This document shows, piece by piece, positions 23,273 to 34,486 of a DNA stretch of 64,000 nt. The stretch comes from Boletus sp. NGJ. Its lineage: Eukaryota > Basidiomycota > Agaricomycetes > Boletales > Boletaceae. The stretch is taken from NCBI GenBank assembly GCA_019096195.1, contig JAGTXK010000064.1, forward strand, positions 1-64,000. Reading direction: 5' to 3'. The notes under the pieces were generated by a model. The model did no database searches. It saw only the letters and a program-made list of their open reading frames with translations, and was not told the DNA's origin. A program made the position numbers and the translations under genes. Every line of letters starts with the position of its first letter. Within the stretch, counting starts at the first letter, position 1.

Positions 23273-24393
23273 TTACCCTTCTCATAGTCTTGAAGTTCCA
23301 TCTCAAGAACTTCTATCCCCCTCATTCTCCTTATAGTTTGTAAGGTCCCAGGAGTCGTCAAAGACTCCCTGACTTGGACAGATCTGATAACCATGTCCTC
23401 ATCTACCACAGTAAGTGCAAGTCCTTCGTGGGCAAGCATACTGTGGATGGTTGGGGGCAACCACCCTACAGTAGGGGCATTGGTAGTGGGGACAGGCGGG
23501 CTGAAGGTGACCTTGATGTCTGCATTCAAAACAGCGGAGGCCAGAGATGGGAGTTTGATGGTGATCAGCCGATTGGGTACTGGGCAAGGGATTGGGATGA
23601 CTAGCCATTGAGTTGGAATGGCTGGTAAAAGAGGCACCTGCGGCGGCCCCAGGAATGGGAATGGAGGAAGAAGGAGGGCTCCTCGTTGTAGTGTTCCCAA
23701 ATGAGTTGAGAAGACGTCGGTTATTGGGGCAAGAGGGGAGGCCAGCTGAGAACACCATGGCTCCTCGCTGACGGAGGGTCCTGGTTCAACTGGAAAGGGG
23801 TGGGGGAGGAATTGGGAGGACTGGTACTGAGGGGGTTCCTCGGGAGGAGGGGTTGGAGGTTGTAGAGGAAGGGGAGGTGACAATGGTGTCATTGAAGGAC
23901 TGGGCTCTCCATGTTTCCAGAGGGTCTTTATCAACTCCGTTAATGCCTTTGACTCAGTTGACATCCTCCAAGGGTTGCTCCGCAACGGAAGGGGTTCATT
24001 GAGGTGGAAGGGGGTAGGAGGGTGTAGTGGTTGACGACAAGGGGCAAAGAAAAGGCGACTTTCTTCTTCCAAAAGGGAGAGGAAGGTGGTGTGGAGGAGG
24101 CGATCATAGATGTTGATGAATAGAAAGGCGAGGGAGTAGTTGAATCCCTCAATGAAAAGGAGGTTGAGAATAAGTTCGTGAATCTCGGCAATGCTTTCTG
24201 TCACTCTCTCTTTTTCGGCAGTCTGTTGGGCATTGAAGACATGGGAACTTGTCGAGCTCCTGGTGGTCCTGGCAAGAATGGATCGAAGTGAGGAGTAGGA
24301 TCTATAAAGAGTGACAAGTTGGATGAGGGAGTTATCACAGGAGAAGAAGGGGATGGATTGGAGAGTTCTGATTGCAATGAAGTCATCGAGCAT
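23273..24393 (-). pseudogene. G2 extra ORF between chromodomain and 3' LTR
   Basis: An open minus-strand frame starts at 24393 and runs into the LTR: helical N-terminal half, proline-rich middle (PSMTPLSPPLPLQPP region), no transmembrane or envelope signature that I can see. An overlapping minus-strand frame (23399-23758) carries a cysteine-histidine cluster of CCHC style (CFECRHQGHLQPAC) followed by further paired cysteines. Position is that of the third ORF of some retroelements; role unknown. Treated as part of the fossil element. Confidence 0.6.
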
Positions 24394-24712
24394 GGACGTA
24401 TAGAGATTTCAACAGTGGATGGGGAGTAGTCAGTTTAGGTATATGGAGAGAGGGGCAACGGCCATCTACCAATTATGGTGGCAGGGGCAGTAGTTGATAT
24501 GGCAGAAGCAGGAGTGTTGTTGAGCGTGTTTGGGAATATTGAGATCAGGGTATTGTTTCTGAAGGCAAGCTTGGGTGAGGGCAGTGGATACACAGGCTAA
24601 GAGTATGAACAGGGAGGTATTGTCTTGGGGCATGGGTCTTTCCTCAGAGTTTCAACTGAGTTTTATACTCAGAGAGTATCTTCTTGGCGTTTCCCAAGTT
24701 GGTTTCTGGCTC

Positions 24713-26224
24713 TCAAGTCTGTTCTGCTGCAGAATACCCTTTCCAGTGGGTTAGGTATTGCCTTCTTCCCGGTTTCCCCCAATGGTTTATGATGCTGTCC
24801 ACTTTGTACTCCTCTTCTGTTCCAACAAGTTCCAGTGGCAGTTGAGTGAAATTAGGACCATGTTCTGTAGTTTCCTGGTATGGAGAAAGTAGGGATGTGT
24901 GGAATACATCGTGGATTTTCCACTGTTTCGGTAACTTGAGTTGGAATGCCACAAAGGATACTACTTGGGTGATTTCAAATGGTCCAGTGCACTTTGGGGA
25001 TAGTTTCCAGGATGGGACTTGGAGTTTTAGGTTCTTGATGTTCAGCCATACTTTATCTCTGATTTTCCATGGTTTGAAGTGAGAGTGAATCCTCTTCTTC
25101 ATTTGTATCTGTGCCAATTTGTGTGCTGCTTCTGCTTCTCGTCTTGCTTCTTCTAGGAAAGAGAGTCTTTCTTCTAGGGCCAGTAGAAAGATTTTTTCAA
25201 TAGGAGAATATGCTCTTGGTTCATATCCAAGGATTAAGGAGAAGGGTGATTTTCCAGTGGTTGAGTGGGTTGCGGAGTTATGAGCAAACTCTGTCATGGG
25301 TAGTAGTTCCAACCACTTCTGTGGTTGGCCATTGCAGAATATCTGTAGGTAGGTTTCTAGTTCCTGGTTGTATCATTCCGTTTCACCATCTGTCTAAGGG
25401 TGATAGGCTGTGGAGAGGGCAACATCATAGGTCAAGAGTCTTGCAAGCTCTCGAGCGAATGCAGATGCGAACTGAGGACCACAATCTGAAACCAGTTTGT
25501 CATGTAAACCAAACCATAGGAAGACCTTTTCAAAGAAAAGACAGGTTATACCAGCCGCATCTACCGTTTTTGTGCAAGGGGCTAGAATTACCCCCTTACT
25601 AAGCCCATGGTCAACCATGACCATGACTGAATTGAAGCTCCCTGTCGGGGGTAGGTCAGTGATTAAATCCACTAAGAGGTTCTGGAAAGGGCGGCATCCT
25701 TTAAAGGCCAGTGGATTGATTGGGGGAACTGTGGGGTGTGTCTGAACCTTGTTACTTTGACAAGTTGTGCAACCGGCAACATATTTGCAGACAAATGTGG
25801 TGAGTCCAGGCCACCTGTAGTCTTTGGCTAGGAGGGTGGTGGTTTGAAGGTGTCCACCATGTCCTTCCTCGAAAGAGAAATGAATGGAGGATACCAATTC
25901 CTGCCAGGCTGGTCCTGGAATGTACATTCTCTTCTTGAAATACAGGTTGCCATTGTTAAAGGTCCAGTCATCCAACTTGGAGCGTTCAAAGAGAAGTCCT
26001 CCCTCCTCCATGCAGTGTAGGGCAGAGAGTACCAGGGGATCAGATGGGGAAGATCTCTTAATTTTCTCAGCTAGGGCTAGATCGATCATCTGTACTTGAC
26101 AATTGAATGCAGTGGATGGAAGGAGTTGAACATCTCCATTGTCTCCTAAAGTGTCTATTTCATCGTGATGGTACAGAGCATCGGCAGGGGCCACTTTGGT
26201 CCCAGGTAAAGCCTGATAGACCAT
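24713..26224 (-). pseudogene. G2 integrase and chromodomain region
   Basis: Minus-strand reading gives the integrase finger (HFSFEEGHGGHLQTTTLL with CTTCQSNK), the catalytic core (LLVDLITDLP, then DCGPQFAS), the GPY-type C-terminal module (KCTGPFEI) and a chromodomain (YLTHWKGY, ending near 24713). Same architecture as G1 but a different family. Fossil. Confidence 0.9.
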
Positions 26225-26229
26225 GTCAT

Positions 26230-27680
26230 AGTTCTGGAGGAACAGAAGCCATTGTGCTTGTTGTCGAGATAGGTGTCAGGGTTCATTGAAGAATTAAGGT
26301 TTTTGTGATCAGTCAATACTGTCACAGGGTGGGGCAATCCTAGAAGGTATTGCCGCCATTCTTTCAATCCTCATATAACAGCCAATAGTTCCCTGTCATA
26401 GATGTTGTAATTTCTCTTAGCAGGAGAGAAAGTCTGGGAGAGGTAACTGCATGGTTGCACATCTCTGTTGTCGTTATTCTGCATGAGTACTGCTCCGGAT
26501 GCCATGAGGGAGGTTATGAGGGTGAAGGGTTTTGATGTATTGGGAAATGCAAGGACGGGTTTTCTTGTAAATGCGGTTTGGAGGGTTCTGAATGACTTCT
26601 CTTGTAGTGCTCCCCATGACCACAATGTTGTCTGTTTGGTAAGGTCTAGTAGTGGTTGTGCATTGTTGGAGAATGAGGGGATGAATTTTCAGTAGAAGTT
26701 GCAGAATCCAATGAAGAATCAGACATCCTTCACATTTACCAGGGATTTACATTGCTTGATGGCATTGAGTTTGACTGGGTCCATCTGAACACTGTCCTTT
26801 CCTACGATCATTCTGAGATACTTGACTTCTTTGGCTGAGAAGGTGCACTTCTCCAATTTGAGGTACATTTTATGTTTTTGGAAGAATTCTAGGACCTTCC
26901 ATGTCCTCTTGTCATGAGTTATCTGATCTAAAGAATGTATCAACAGATCATCCATATAGATCACCAACCATCCCTCTGTGATGTAATCTCTGAAGAGATC
27001 GTCCATAAAGGCCTGGAATGTTGCTGGGAAATTACACATCCTGAAGAACATCATGTTTGGTTCAAAGAGTCCGAATGGGGTAAGGAAAGCTGCCTTCCAT
27101 CAATCTTTAGGTTTGATCAAGACATTGTTATAACCCCATCATACGTCAAATTTGGTAAAGATCGACAATCCTTTTAATTTATCCAGTAGATTGGATATTA
27201 AGGGAAGGGGGTAAGCATTCTTGATTGTGTGACTATTGAGGTATCAGTAGTCTTGGCAGGGGTGAAGTTTTCCATCCTTCTTCTGTACAAAAAAGAAAGG
27301 GGCTGCTTGGGGAGATTTTGATGGAGATATCTTCCCATTTTGAGATGTTCATTGATGAATTCCTTGCATGCTTGTTGTTCCAGCAGATTTAAGGGGTACA
27401 CCTTGGCTTGTTTTGGGACAAATGAGTCCTTTAGTTCAATGGCATGGTCATATGGTCGGAAGGGAGGTAACTTGGTGATAGTCTTCTCTGTGAAGATGCC
27501 CACATATTCTTTGAATGCATTTGGTAATGTGATCTTGGCCTTTGGTGCCTGTTGGGCGATTTCAATAGACAGAGTGGTTCTTTTGATGACAGACTCCAGT
27601 ATATCCCCATACGTGTTGAAGAACTTGGCCTGTTGTAAGGGTGTCCAATGACGAAAAGTTTCATAGAGCCTGTCCTGCAC
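26230..27680 (-). pseudogene. G2 reverse transcriptase and RNase H region
   Basis: Pieces include the YMDDLLIHS active-site box with KCTFSAKEVKYL (26719-27054), the RNase H start with YNIYDRELLAVI (26371-26625), and the N-terminal fingers upstream (27198-27680, LPPFRPYDHAIEL). Family is unambiguous; the region is broken. Confidence 0.9.
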
Positions 27681-27827
27681 ATACTCTTTCTTGTCATGTT
27701 CCAGATACTGTAATAGGTATTGTTATTCCAATGTTCCCAGTGGGTCTCCTTGGGTCCATTTGTAGGAGGACAGCACTATTGTTATCTGTCCTTCCATCTA
27801 GTTGATGTCAGGGTTCACTGCCCTAAG

Positions 27828-28166
27828 TCATGGAAGTCCTAAAATGACTTCATCTTTGCTGCAGTTGAGGACATGGAGATCCCACCATTCTCTTATGCCT
27901 CCATAGTCCAACACGATGTTGATTTTCTCCTTGATGGTCCCTGACTGGTTTTGAGTTCCGTCAACATTCCAAGCTTGGACTGGGGTGTCCAGCTTCCATG
28001 TGGGTAATCTCATTTTCTCCACTGCTTGTTGGGAAATGAAGCATCCTGTTGCTCCACTGTTGATTAGGGCTCTTGTTCCAATGATTTTGCCATCCTGTTT
28101 CCAGATCAAGAGGGGAATGCAAATAGAATTACTCTTTGATCTGGAAATGAATACAGGGGCAATCAT
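27828..28166 (-). pseudogene. G2 retropepsin-like protease region
   Basis: Minus-strand frame with the retropepsin-like turn ALINSGATGCFIS and the later EVILGLP motif, the expected order in a gypsy aspartic protease. It lies between gag and reverse transcriptase. Fossil. Confidence 0.8.
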
Positions 28167-28309
28167 ATAGGAGGAGGGTGATGTTGGTACACCTCCTCCA
28201 CCTAAAAAGACATTTCATCTTCAGGGAAAATAGTGGAGATTTGCATAGTGGATCTAAGGGCAAGAGAGTCAATATTCTCTTTCCATTCTATTGCAGCAGC
28301 TTCTTCCGC

Positions 28310-29239
28310 TCATTCTAGAGTGAGGCCTTGCTCATCAAGCCCTGTGTTGAAGGCTGTTTGGAGCGTCCTGAGAACTTTGTCTCTTCTGTTGTTCCTGGAG
28401 ATTTCTGCCAGATACATGTCAAGGGGGTCTTGTGGCGCTTCCCTAGTGGTGACAACCTGAGTGTGTGTTTCCTGGAGTTTCTTATACTCTTCTCTCCTAG
28501 CTGGTTTGTACCCAGGATGTCTTCTGGTACTGCACCCTATTTTGTTGCAGATGAAGCATCTATGCTCTCCCATCCACTTGGCACGTTCAATAGGAGATAG
28601 GGTGATCCTGTCCACATTCATAGCATTTGGATTATGGTGATTTCCTCTTCCTCTTCCAAAGGATGCAAAGAGTCCTTTTTGTAATCCTTCAATCCTTTTC
28701 CATGCTCCATGGATGTTGGCAGCTACTTCATAGACCTCTTCCATCTTCTTGGCTTTCTGGAAGGTCTCGCTGTTGACTAGTTGCCGAGCAATGTTTGGAT
28801 CGATCTCCCTGAGGAAGAATTCCAGAATGGAATGGAATTCCTGTAACTCAGAGTGGACTACCAGCAAGGAGAACTGGGAGATGAACTTGTTGAATCCCTT
28901 CAGATCCCTTTTGTCTTGTTGGAGAGATCCTAGTTCTGCCATAGCTAGATTGCTGGTGTTGTGGAGGGTGAAGGTGAGGATGAAGGCTTTCTTGATTTCA
29001 TTATAGGATTTGTCCGCAATTGGTATGGTGTCATCGAGTGGCCTGGTCAGCCAAGCTCCCACAAACACTTTTCCTCTTTCCTTGGACATTCTATTCAGCA
29101 AGATAAGCCATTTGGCTTCTTCTGAGAATTTATCTGGGCCTCCTAAATGGAAGTATCCTTCCATTGCCATAAGCCATCTCTTGACATCATTGGTCTTGTC
29201 GGAGAACTCCTCAGACAAGGCAGCTTTGATTTCAACCAT
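28310..29239 (-). pseudogene. G2 gag region
   Basis: A 309-codon minus-strand frame with a retrotrans_gag-like core (RWLMAMEGYFHLGG, LGSLQQDKRDLKGF) and a knuckle-like cysteine cluster near its end (CFICNKIGCSTRRH). Upstream leader DNA reaches the LTR at 29709. Confidence 0.85.
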
Positions 29240-29708
29240 GTCTTCTTTGTTGTCTGTGTCTTCTTCTGGTTGGGGACTTCCTAGATTGGGATCAGGACTA
29301 GATCTTCTGCTTCAATTGGGGAAGAGAGGATCAGGGGAATCTACTCTGATGGGAACTAGTTGGAATGCGGGCAGTGGGATAGAACCATCCGATGGGGTTG
29401 CAGTTCGAGAGCGGAGACCACCTGGAAAATCTGGTCATCTGGGCTGATCTGGAAATGTGCAGGAGGGAGGGTCATTGTAATGGGATGATGACCCTGGGAT
29501 CCTTCTTGAAGATGTGTCAGAGATAGGAGTAGAAGCCTGTGGTGGTGAGGCTTCATCTTCTTGATCTTCTCCAAGGAGCTGGGAAAGGTTGATTCTGCAC
29601 AGTGTGTAGAGCGAGGGCCTATCCTCTGATAGGTGGTTCTATTCCCTTAAATAGAGGTGGGAGTTGCTGGACTAGATAGTCCCACAGCAATTTATAACCT
29701 AGATCTTT

Positions 29709-30656
29709 TGTTACGCTGTGTAATAAGTGACACATTCCCGGGTAATCAACCCTGTATGATTACTGGACTAGCCAGACTTGAGGGGAAAATACCTCACAAG
29801 GCCCAAAGATTCCTCGGACTGGGGATTGACAGCTAGCTTTAATGTAGAGCCTTCCTTGGGGTTGGAGCTGCTACTCTACAACTGATGTTGGAGTCTCGAA
29901 CTTTGAGGATGGTGGCGCAATCTGCAGAAGGGCAGACCTATCCTATATGGGGGTCAGTGGTGGAGTCCTGACCAATACAGTACCAGTGGCGGAGTCCTGG
30001 ATTTACTATGCTGCCAGTGGCAGAGTCCTGGGCTTACACAGACCAACCTCTATTGGTGTTGGAGTTGCCAACAGCTAGAGGCACGGGTGGATGGCAACAA
30101 GGCCACACAAGTGCAAAGTGATGAGGAAGATGATCACAAGCACTGTGGTGATCACCTCCAGAGTGGGCGCAGGCTTCTGAGATAAAGTGGAACCAAAAGC
30201 TGGGAGAGCTGGTAGATTACATGGGAAGTTGTGTAGATCTAGGTTAGAGTTACATGGAGGGCGAATGCCCATATATATAGGCCTTTCCCATCTAGGGCAG
30301 GCTTCATATTGTATATGGTAATAATGAGTCGCAGACTAAAGATTACCATAAGAGACCAAGGCATCAGTCAAATGGAGGATTTGGAATACTAAGCTGTGTA
30401 CAAGAAAACACAGCCAGGGAGGCAATGTCTATTGATCAAATCAGAGGTGAAATGCATATATCAATGAAATGGAGAAAGGGGCAGTGTCATGGCTGAAACA
30501 GGCATCTCATCTCCTAGAAAGGGAGTTCTGGATGAGGCAATGCTTGTGTCGGTGTCGTGGGGGAATCCCCGGTCAGAGTCAAGGAAGAGGTCGTCTCATA
30601 GTTCTGGAGGGGGTGAGGGGAGAGAAAAAGATGTACCCCCTTCCCTAACCGTAACA
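29709..30656 (-). repeat. G2 5' LTR
   Basis: 948 bp from TGTTACGCTGTG to CCGTAACA. Keeps three or four units of the internal tandem array (about 29880-30040) that the 3' LTR has lost. Confidence 0.88.
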
Positions 30657-31043
30657 GAAAGCACCACTTCTGAAGTCACACAAGCAATAGCCTTTTACCC
30701 CATCCAGATAGCCCAGGAAGATGGCATGATGTGATTTGGGGCCAAGCTTACTCTGCAATTCTGTGGGGATGCAAGCCCAACAGTGTGAACCAAAGACATG
30801 GAGATGGGAGAGGTCAGGCTTCTTATGGTTAACCATCTCATAAGGTGTTGTTCCAGATGATAGCACAGCAGACTCAGTGCACTTCCAAAGATATGCAGCC
30901 ATAAGCACAGCCTTGCCCCAGAGGGTAAGAGGTAGACCAGCAGCCTCCAACATGGCAAGAGAATAGCCCTCAAGGGTCTGTATTGCCCATTCAACTTTCA
31001 TATTTTGTTGATGAGCATATGGCACTGCCAACTGTCTCTCAAT
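30657..31043 (-). pseudogene. C1 integrase C-terminal region
   Basis: Minus-strand frame starting MAVPYAHQQN and containing HVFGSHCWACIP and FLGYLDGVKGY, the copia integrase tail. G2 bounds it on the left and the young L3 LTR on the right (TSD CCCTG at 31044-31048). Fossil. Confidence 0.88.
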
Positions 31044-31048
31044 CCCTG

Positions 31049-32145
31049 TGAAACGATCACGGACTATATCACCTATCTATTAGCACCCCTACCTACACTT
31101 TCGCACTACCCATAGACGATACACTCGCCTACCACCACCCAAACTCCATCCTAGCCTTACCACGCATACACCTAGAGTAGTCACTCACCGTATCCGCCCC
31201 CATACGATACACCATACCACCGACTACACCCATGTACGCTTTCACTAGTCGTACCCTCGCCGTAGCCACTACACTACGACACCAAGTAGCCCCATGGCTA
31301 AACCCCCGGCCTCACGGCCACAAGCAAGGCCCGCACGCCTATAAACTACGCCACCCCCTGTGGACCTACCTGATGCAGCGCTCGGTAGCCACATCACGTG
31401 ACATAACGCCGTACGATGACAGAAACCCCTCTGTCACGTATACGCTCGTTACGCGCACGACACCCGTAGACAGTACCTGACGCAGAGCTCGGTACGCTAC
31501 ACAAGTACTAATCAGGAGCCCGCCTCCAGATCCCTCGAACTCCCCGCTCACCCCGATCCCTGGCCCACGCCATAGATCACACCCGACGCTATCCCACGAT
31601 ACCGCCACCAAGTACTAATCAAGCCCACGCTAGATTAACCCAAGTACTGATCAGGCGAACGTCAGATCACAAGACCTAGACAAGACCCGATGTATCCCCC
31701 GATACGATCCCGTCTCGATACCCGACCCACCGGTCACCCCATGCGATGCCTCACGCATCAGTCTCTCATTTCATCCTCTCGCTCTCCATTCCATCTCTAT
31801 TTAGTTCCCCTTTAGATATATCACACGTAGCCACGCCTAGAGCGCTCCGGACTACCATTTCACTTACATGCGCACACCACGCGCATCTCATTCCACCGCT
31901 CTCTCTCTTTTGCTCATTGGACACTAACATTTCCTCGTTCCTGTGATGTCATACCCAGTACCCTACGACGTCATAGCATAGCACGGTCCGTGCGCCACTA
32001 TCGGTAGTATATAAGTAGCCGGTAGAGTACCCATGTTTCCCCGAGCCTTGAAATTGCCTTTCTCTCTGTCGCATATTGCTTTAGTTAGCAACGCTTCAGA
32101 TATTAGGTCTAGGTTTCTTTCTTCTTTCGTTGAAGGTTCCTTTCA
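31049..32145 (+). repeat. L3-family solo LTR copy C, CpG-rich and young
   Basis: 1,097 bp with inverted ends TGAAA...TTTCA and a perfect TSD CCCTG (31044-31048 and 32146-32150), inside the C1 integrase. A plus-strand TATATAAG box sits near 32008. It is rich in CpG, unlike everything around it, while copies A and B have TpG/CpA at the same places. It therefore arrived late or escaped methylation. No internal region, hence a solo LTR. Confidence 0.9.
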
Positions 32146-32150
32146 CCCTG

Positions 32151-33300
32151 CCTCCTCCAATGCTTTGCAGAATTTCATGCTGAGAAATTCCCTGCCATTA
32201 TTGGAGCAGAATACTTTGACTGTTCATTTGGCATGATTCTCCCACAGATTCTTAACAATCTGCCAAGCATCCAGTGCCTGGTCCTTGTTGGCCAGCAACT
32301 GAACATTGATGAGGTGGGTGTGACCATCAAGAAAGACAATGAAGTAGAGCTTGGTGTGTGGTGTTCAGATGGGAAACAATCCACAAACATCAGAGTGAAT
32401 TAGATTGAGCATGTGCTCTGCACGAGGAGTTTTGGATGGGGGGTAAGGTTTGTGAGGATGTTTTGCCATGATACAGGGTTCACATTGTGAGAGAGGTTTG
32501 GAGTGGCTGATAGTTACACCTGTTGTAACCAAAGGTAGGCGCTTCACCAGTTCACTGCCTGGATGGCCCATTCAAGCATGCAACAAGTCCTGCAGAGATC
32601 TCCTTGATGATTGGTGTGTGTGAGGCCAACTCAGCAGGATGGATGAACTGCAAGTCTACATGGCAGAGGTTCCCCATCAGTGATAGACTACCTAGAACCT
32701 TGTCATTATAGGAGAGTTGACAGTGGGGTGCTGTATCACCATGGGACCCTCTGAACTCACAATCCCAATCTTTTGCTAACATGCACCTGATCAAGAGAAG
32801 GTTTGTGAGTGCATCAGGGATGTGAAGACAGTCATGTAGCATGATGCAATACTTCTCTCCATTGAGAACAAGTTCTGTGACACATATTCCTCTGCCAGTA
32901 GTGCACAACATCCCGTGGTTTGCAGTCTGAACACCAGGGTTGTTCTCCATTCAGAAGTCTATAAAGTACTCACAGCCTGTAACAAGGTGTGATGTTGTGC
33001 CTGAGTCAAGTAGGGTGAAGATGTAGCTGGCAGAGGAAGAATACACACAGGTGTTGTTGTCAGGAAGTTTGGTGATTGCAGCACAGGATAGCTTGTGGGG
33101 GGCAGACAGGGTGGGATCTGTAGTGGTTGCCACAGCAACAGCAGTGGACTTGGATTTTTTACTTTTGTTGTGAATCCAAGTGGAGGCTTTGCTCTCCATA
33201 CTGCCACCAGGCCAGTAGCAATAAGTAAGGTCATGGTTATCAGCCTGTGGAAGATCAGCACACAATAATTGGTACACTTCACTCCCTTAGGGTTATTGTG
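32151..33300 (-). pseudogene. C1 integrase N-terminal, pre-integrase and protease region
   Basis: Minus-strand pieces show the integrase HHCC finger (32365-32571, MGHPGSELVKRL then CEPCIMAKH), the GAG-pre-integrase segment with CLHIPDALTNLL (32552-32950), and the copia protease loop LLDSGTTSHLV (32951-33050). The front part of the integrase core lies near 32151-32360. Fossil. Confidence 0.87.
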
Positions 33301-33359
33301 GTGCATCCAGAGCCTAGTAACAGAGTTGATTCAGATGTTTGGGGCAGCACCTTGCATGA

Positions 33360-34093
33360 CTACAATGTTGGCATACTCAGATCCTGGACCTGCAAGCTTT
33401 CTCCTCCCAATGATAGCATTTGCCTTCTCTGTGAACAGTTTAGCAACATTGTTGAAAGTGAGAGGAGTGGAGTGAGTGCTGGGGGTGGTGGTAGTGGTGC
33501 TTGTAGCACTGGTAGAATATGGTTCATTGTGAACTCCTTAAAGATTTGCCAATCTACACTGTCTGGAAGACCCTGCAACAAGTCAAAGATTGCCTCATCA
33601 TTTGAGTAGTTGACATCCATTTGGATGAACCTATGACAAGCATCTTTGAAAACACCAAGATACCAAGATGCATCGTCAGTTTCTCTGAGCACACTCATAC
33701 TTAAAGTTCATATTGGAAAAGCAGGTTGTTCTGTGAGTAGCACTCCAAAAGAATCTCCCACTGTTTGTGCACAGTTTGAGCTTCATTGAGCTGGTTTTCT
33801 ATGACCAAGGAAATTTTTCAAGCAATTAATGCCTTGGCCTGTGCATTCTTTGCCAGCCAATTGAGGATCTTTTCCTTCTTTTCATCAGTGATGGCACTTG
33901 GAACTGCTGGTGTGGGTTTATTAATAGTGAGCTCAGCAAGATGAAGCAGATCTGAACCATTGCTATAGTGATTCTAGAGATGTTTGCCCTTAAGAGCTAA
34001 TGTCATCTGTCTACACCACTGTGCATAGTTCTCAGTGCCTGTCAATTCACAAATGTGGTTGTATTTACCCATGGCTAAGTAATTAATATCCAT
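33360..34093 (-). pseudogene. C1 gag region
   Basis: The minus strand from ATG 34093 reads MDINYLAMGKYNHICELTG, a UBN2/copia-type gag opening with a following WCRQM motif. The later part (33360-33698) holds LLQGLPDSVDWQIF. Fossil. Confidence 0.75.
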
Positions 34094-34136
34094 GGTCCTG
34101 AGTGAGTGCTTGGAATCTAGATCTCATTGGTTTGGG

Positions 34137-34168
34137 TTCTGCCTGGTTAGAACATAGGGCTCATAATC
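34137..34168 (-). promoter_or_regulatory. C1 primer-binding site matching a methionine tRNA anticodon arm
   Basis: Directly inside the 5' LTR the plus strand reads AACATAGGGCTCATAATCTG. The core GGGCTCATAA has the form of a tRNA-Met anticodon stem and loop (CU-CAU-AA). Known copia and Ty5-type elements prime with an internal half of initiator tRNA-Met cut in the anticodon loop. The text match is seen; half-tRNA priming is inferred. Confidence 0.6.
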
Positions 34169-34481
34169 TGTAGAAGCTAGACAGATAAGGACTCAGTGAT
34201 CATGGAGAGTGGTAGAGCACTGTATTAGTACCTAGACAGATAAGGACTAGGTACTGGTAAGTAACAAGATATCTAGGTTGGATTGGTCAACATACTGTAT
34301 CTCAGTGATCATGGAAAGTGATAGAGCACTGAGGAAAAGTCAAACCAAACAACACACATCCTAACACTACAAGATTATGTAATATGTGACATAAGCAATG
34401 TGCAAGATGTGAGTGGACTGTAACAAGATGTAATGTGCAGGATGAAAATGGCTGAGTGAAATAATATGGTTAAATCCAATA
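34169..34481 (-). repeat. C1 5' LTR with an internal duplication
   Basis: 313 bp aligning to the 253 bp 3' LTR. The extra length is a ~55-60 bp partial duplication at its start (AGACAGATAAGGACT occurs at about 34180 and 34234). Followed by TSD GTAAT. Confidence 0.8.
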
Positions 34482-34486
34482 GTAAT

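Larger units (their letters stand above)
22450..30656 (-). mobile_element. Ty3/gypsy chromovirus G2, broken copy inside C1
   Basis: LTRs at 22450-23272 (823 bp) and 29709-30656 (948 bp) enclose a minus-strand gag, protease, reverse transcriptase, RNase H, integrase and chromodomain, plus an additional frame next to the 3' LTR. The outer flanks are ATAAT and GAAAG, so no TSD is visible. Breaks in the coding region number about ten. The LTRs differ from each other more than those of G1 do. Confidence 0.9.
20146..34481 (-). mobile_element. Ty1/copia element C1, broken and doubly invaded
   Basis: Short LTRs at 20146-20398 and 34169-34481, with a perfect TSD GTAAT outside (20141-20145 and 34482-34486). 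Minus-strand parts in copia order are gag, protease with DSGTT, integrase, reverse transcriptase and RNase H. It spans 14.3 kb because chromovirus G2 (22450-30656) and an L3 solo LTR (31049-32145) lie inside; its own DNA is about 5 kb. The coding region is broken in well over ten places. It is older than both insertions. Confidence 0.92.

Noticed and set aside
23101-24393. Envelope gene in G2
   Set aside because: No signal peptide, transmembrane segment or cleavage-like motif is visible; the sequence is proline-rich and soluble-looking.
34137-34168. tRNA-Met gene
   Set aside because: Only the anticodon arm is present; no acceptor, D or T arms surround it. It fits a retroelement primer site.
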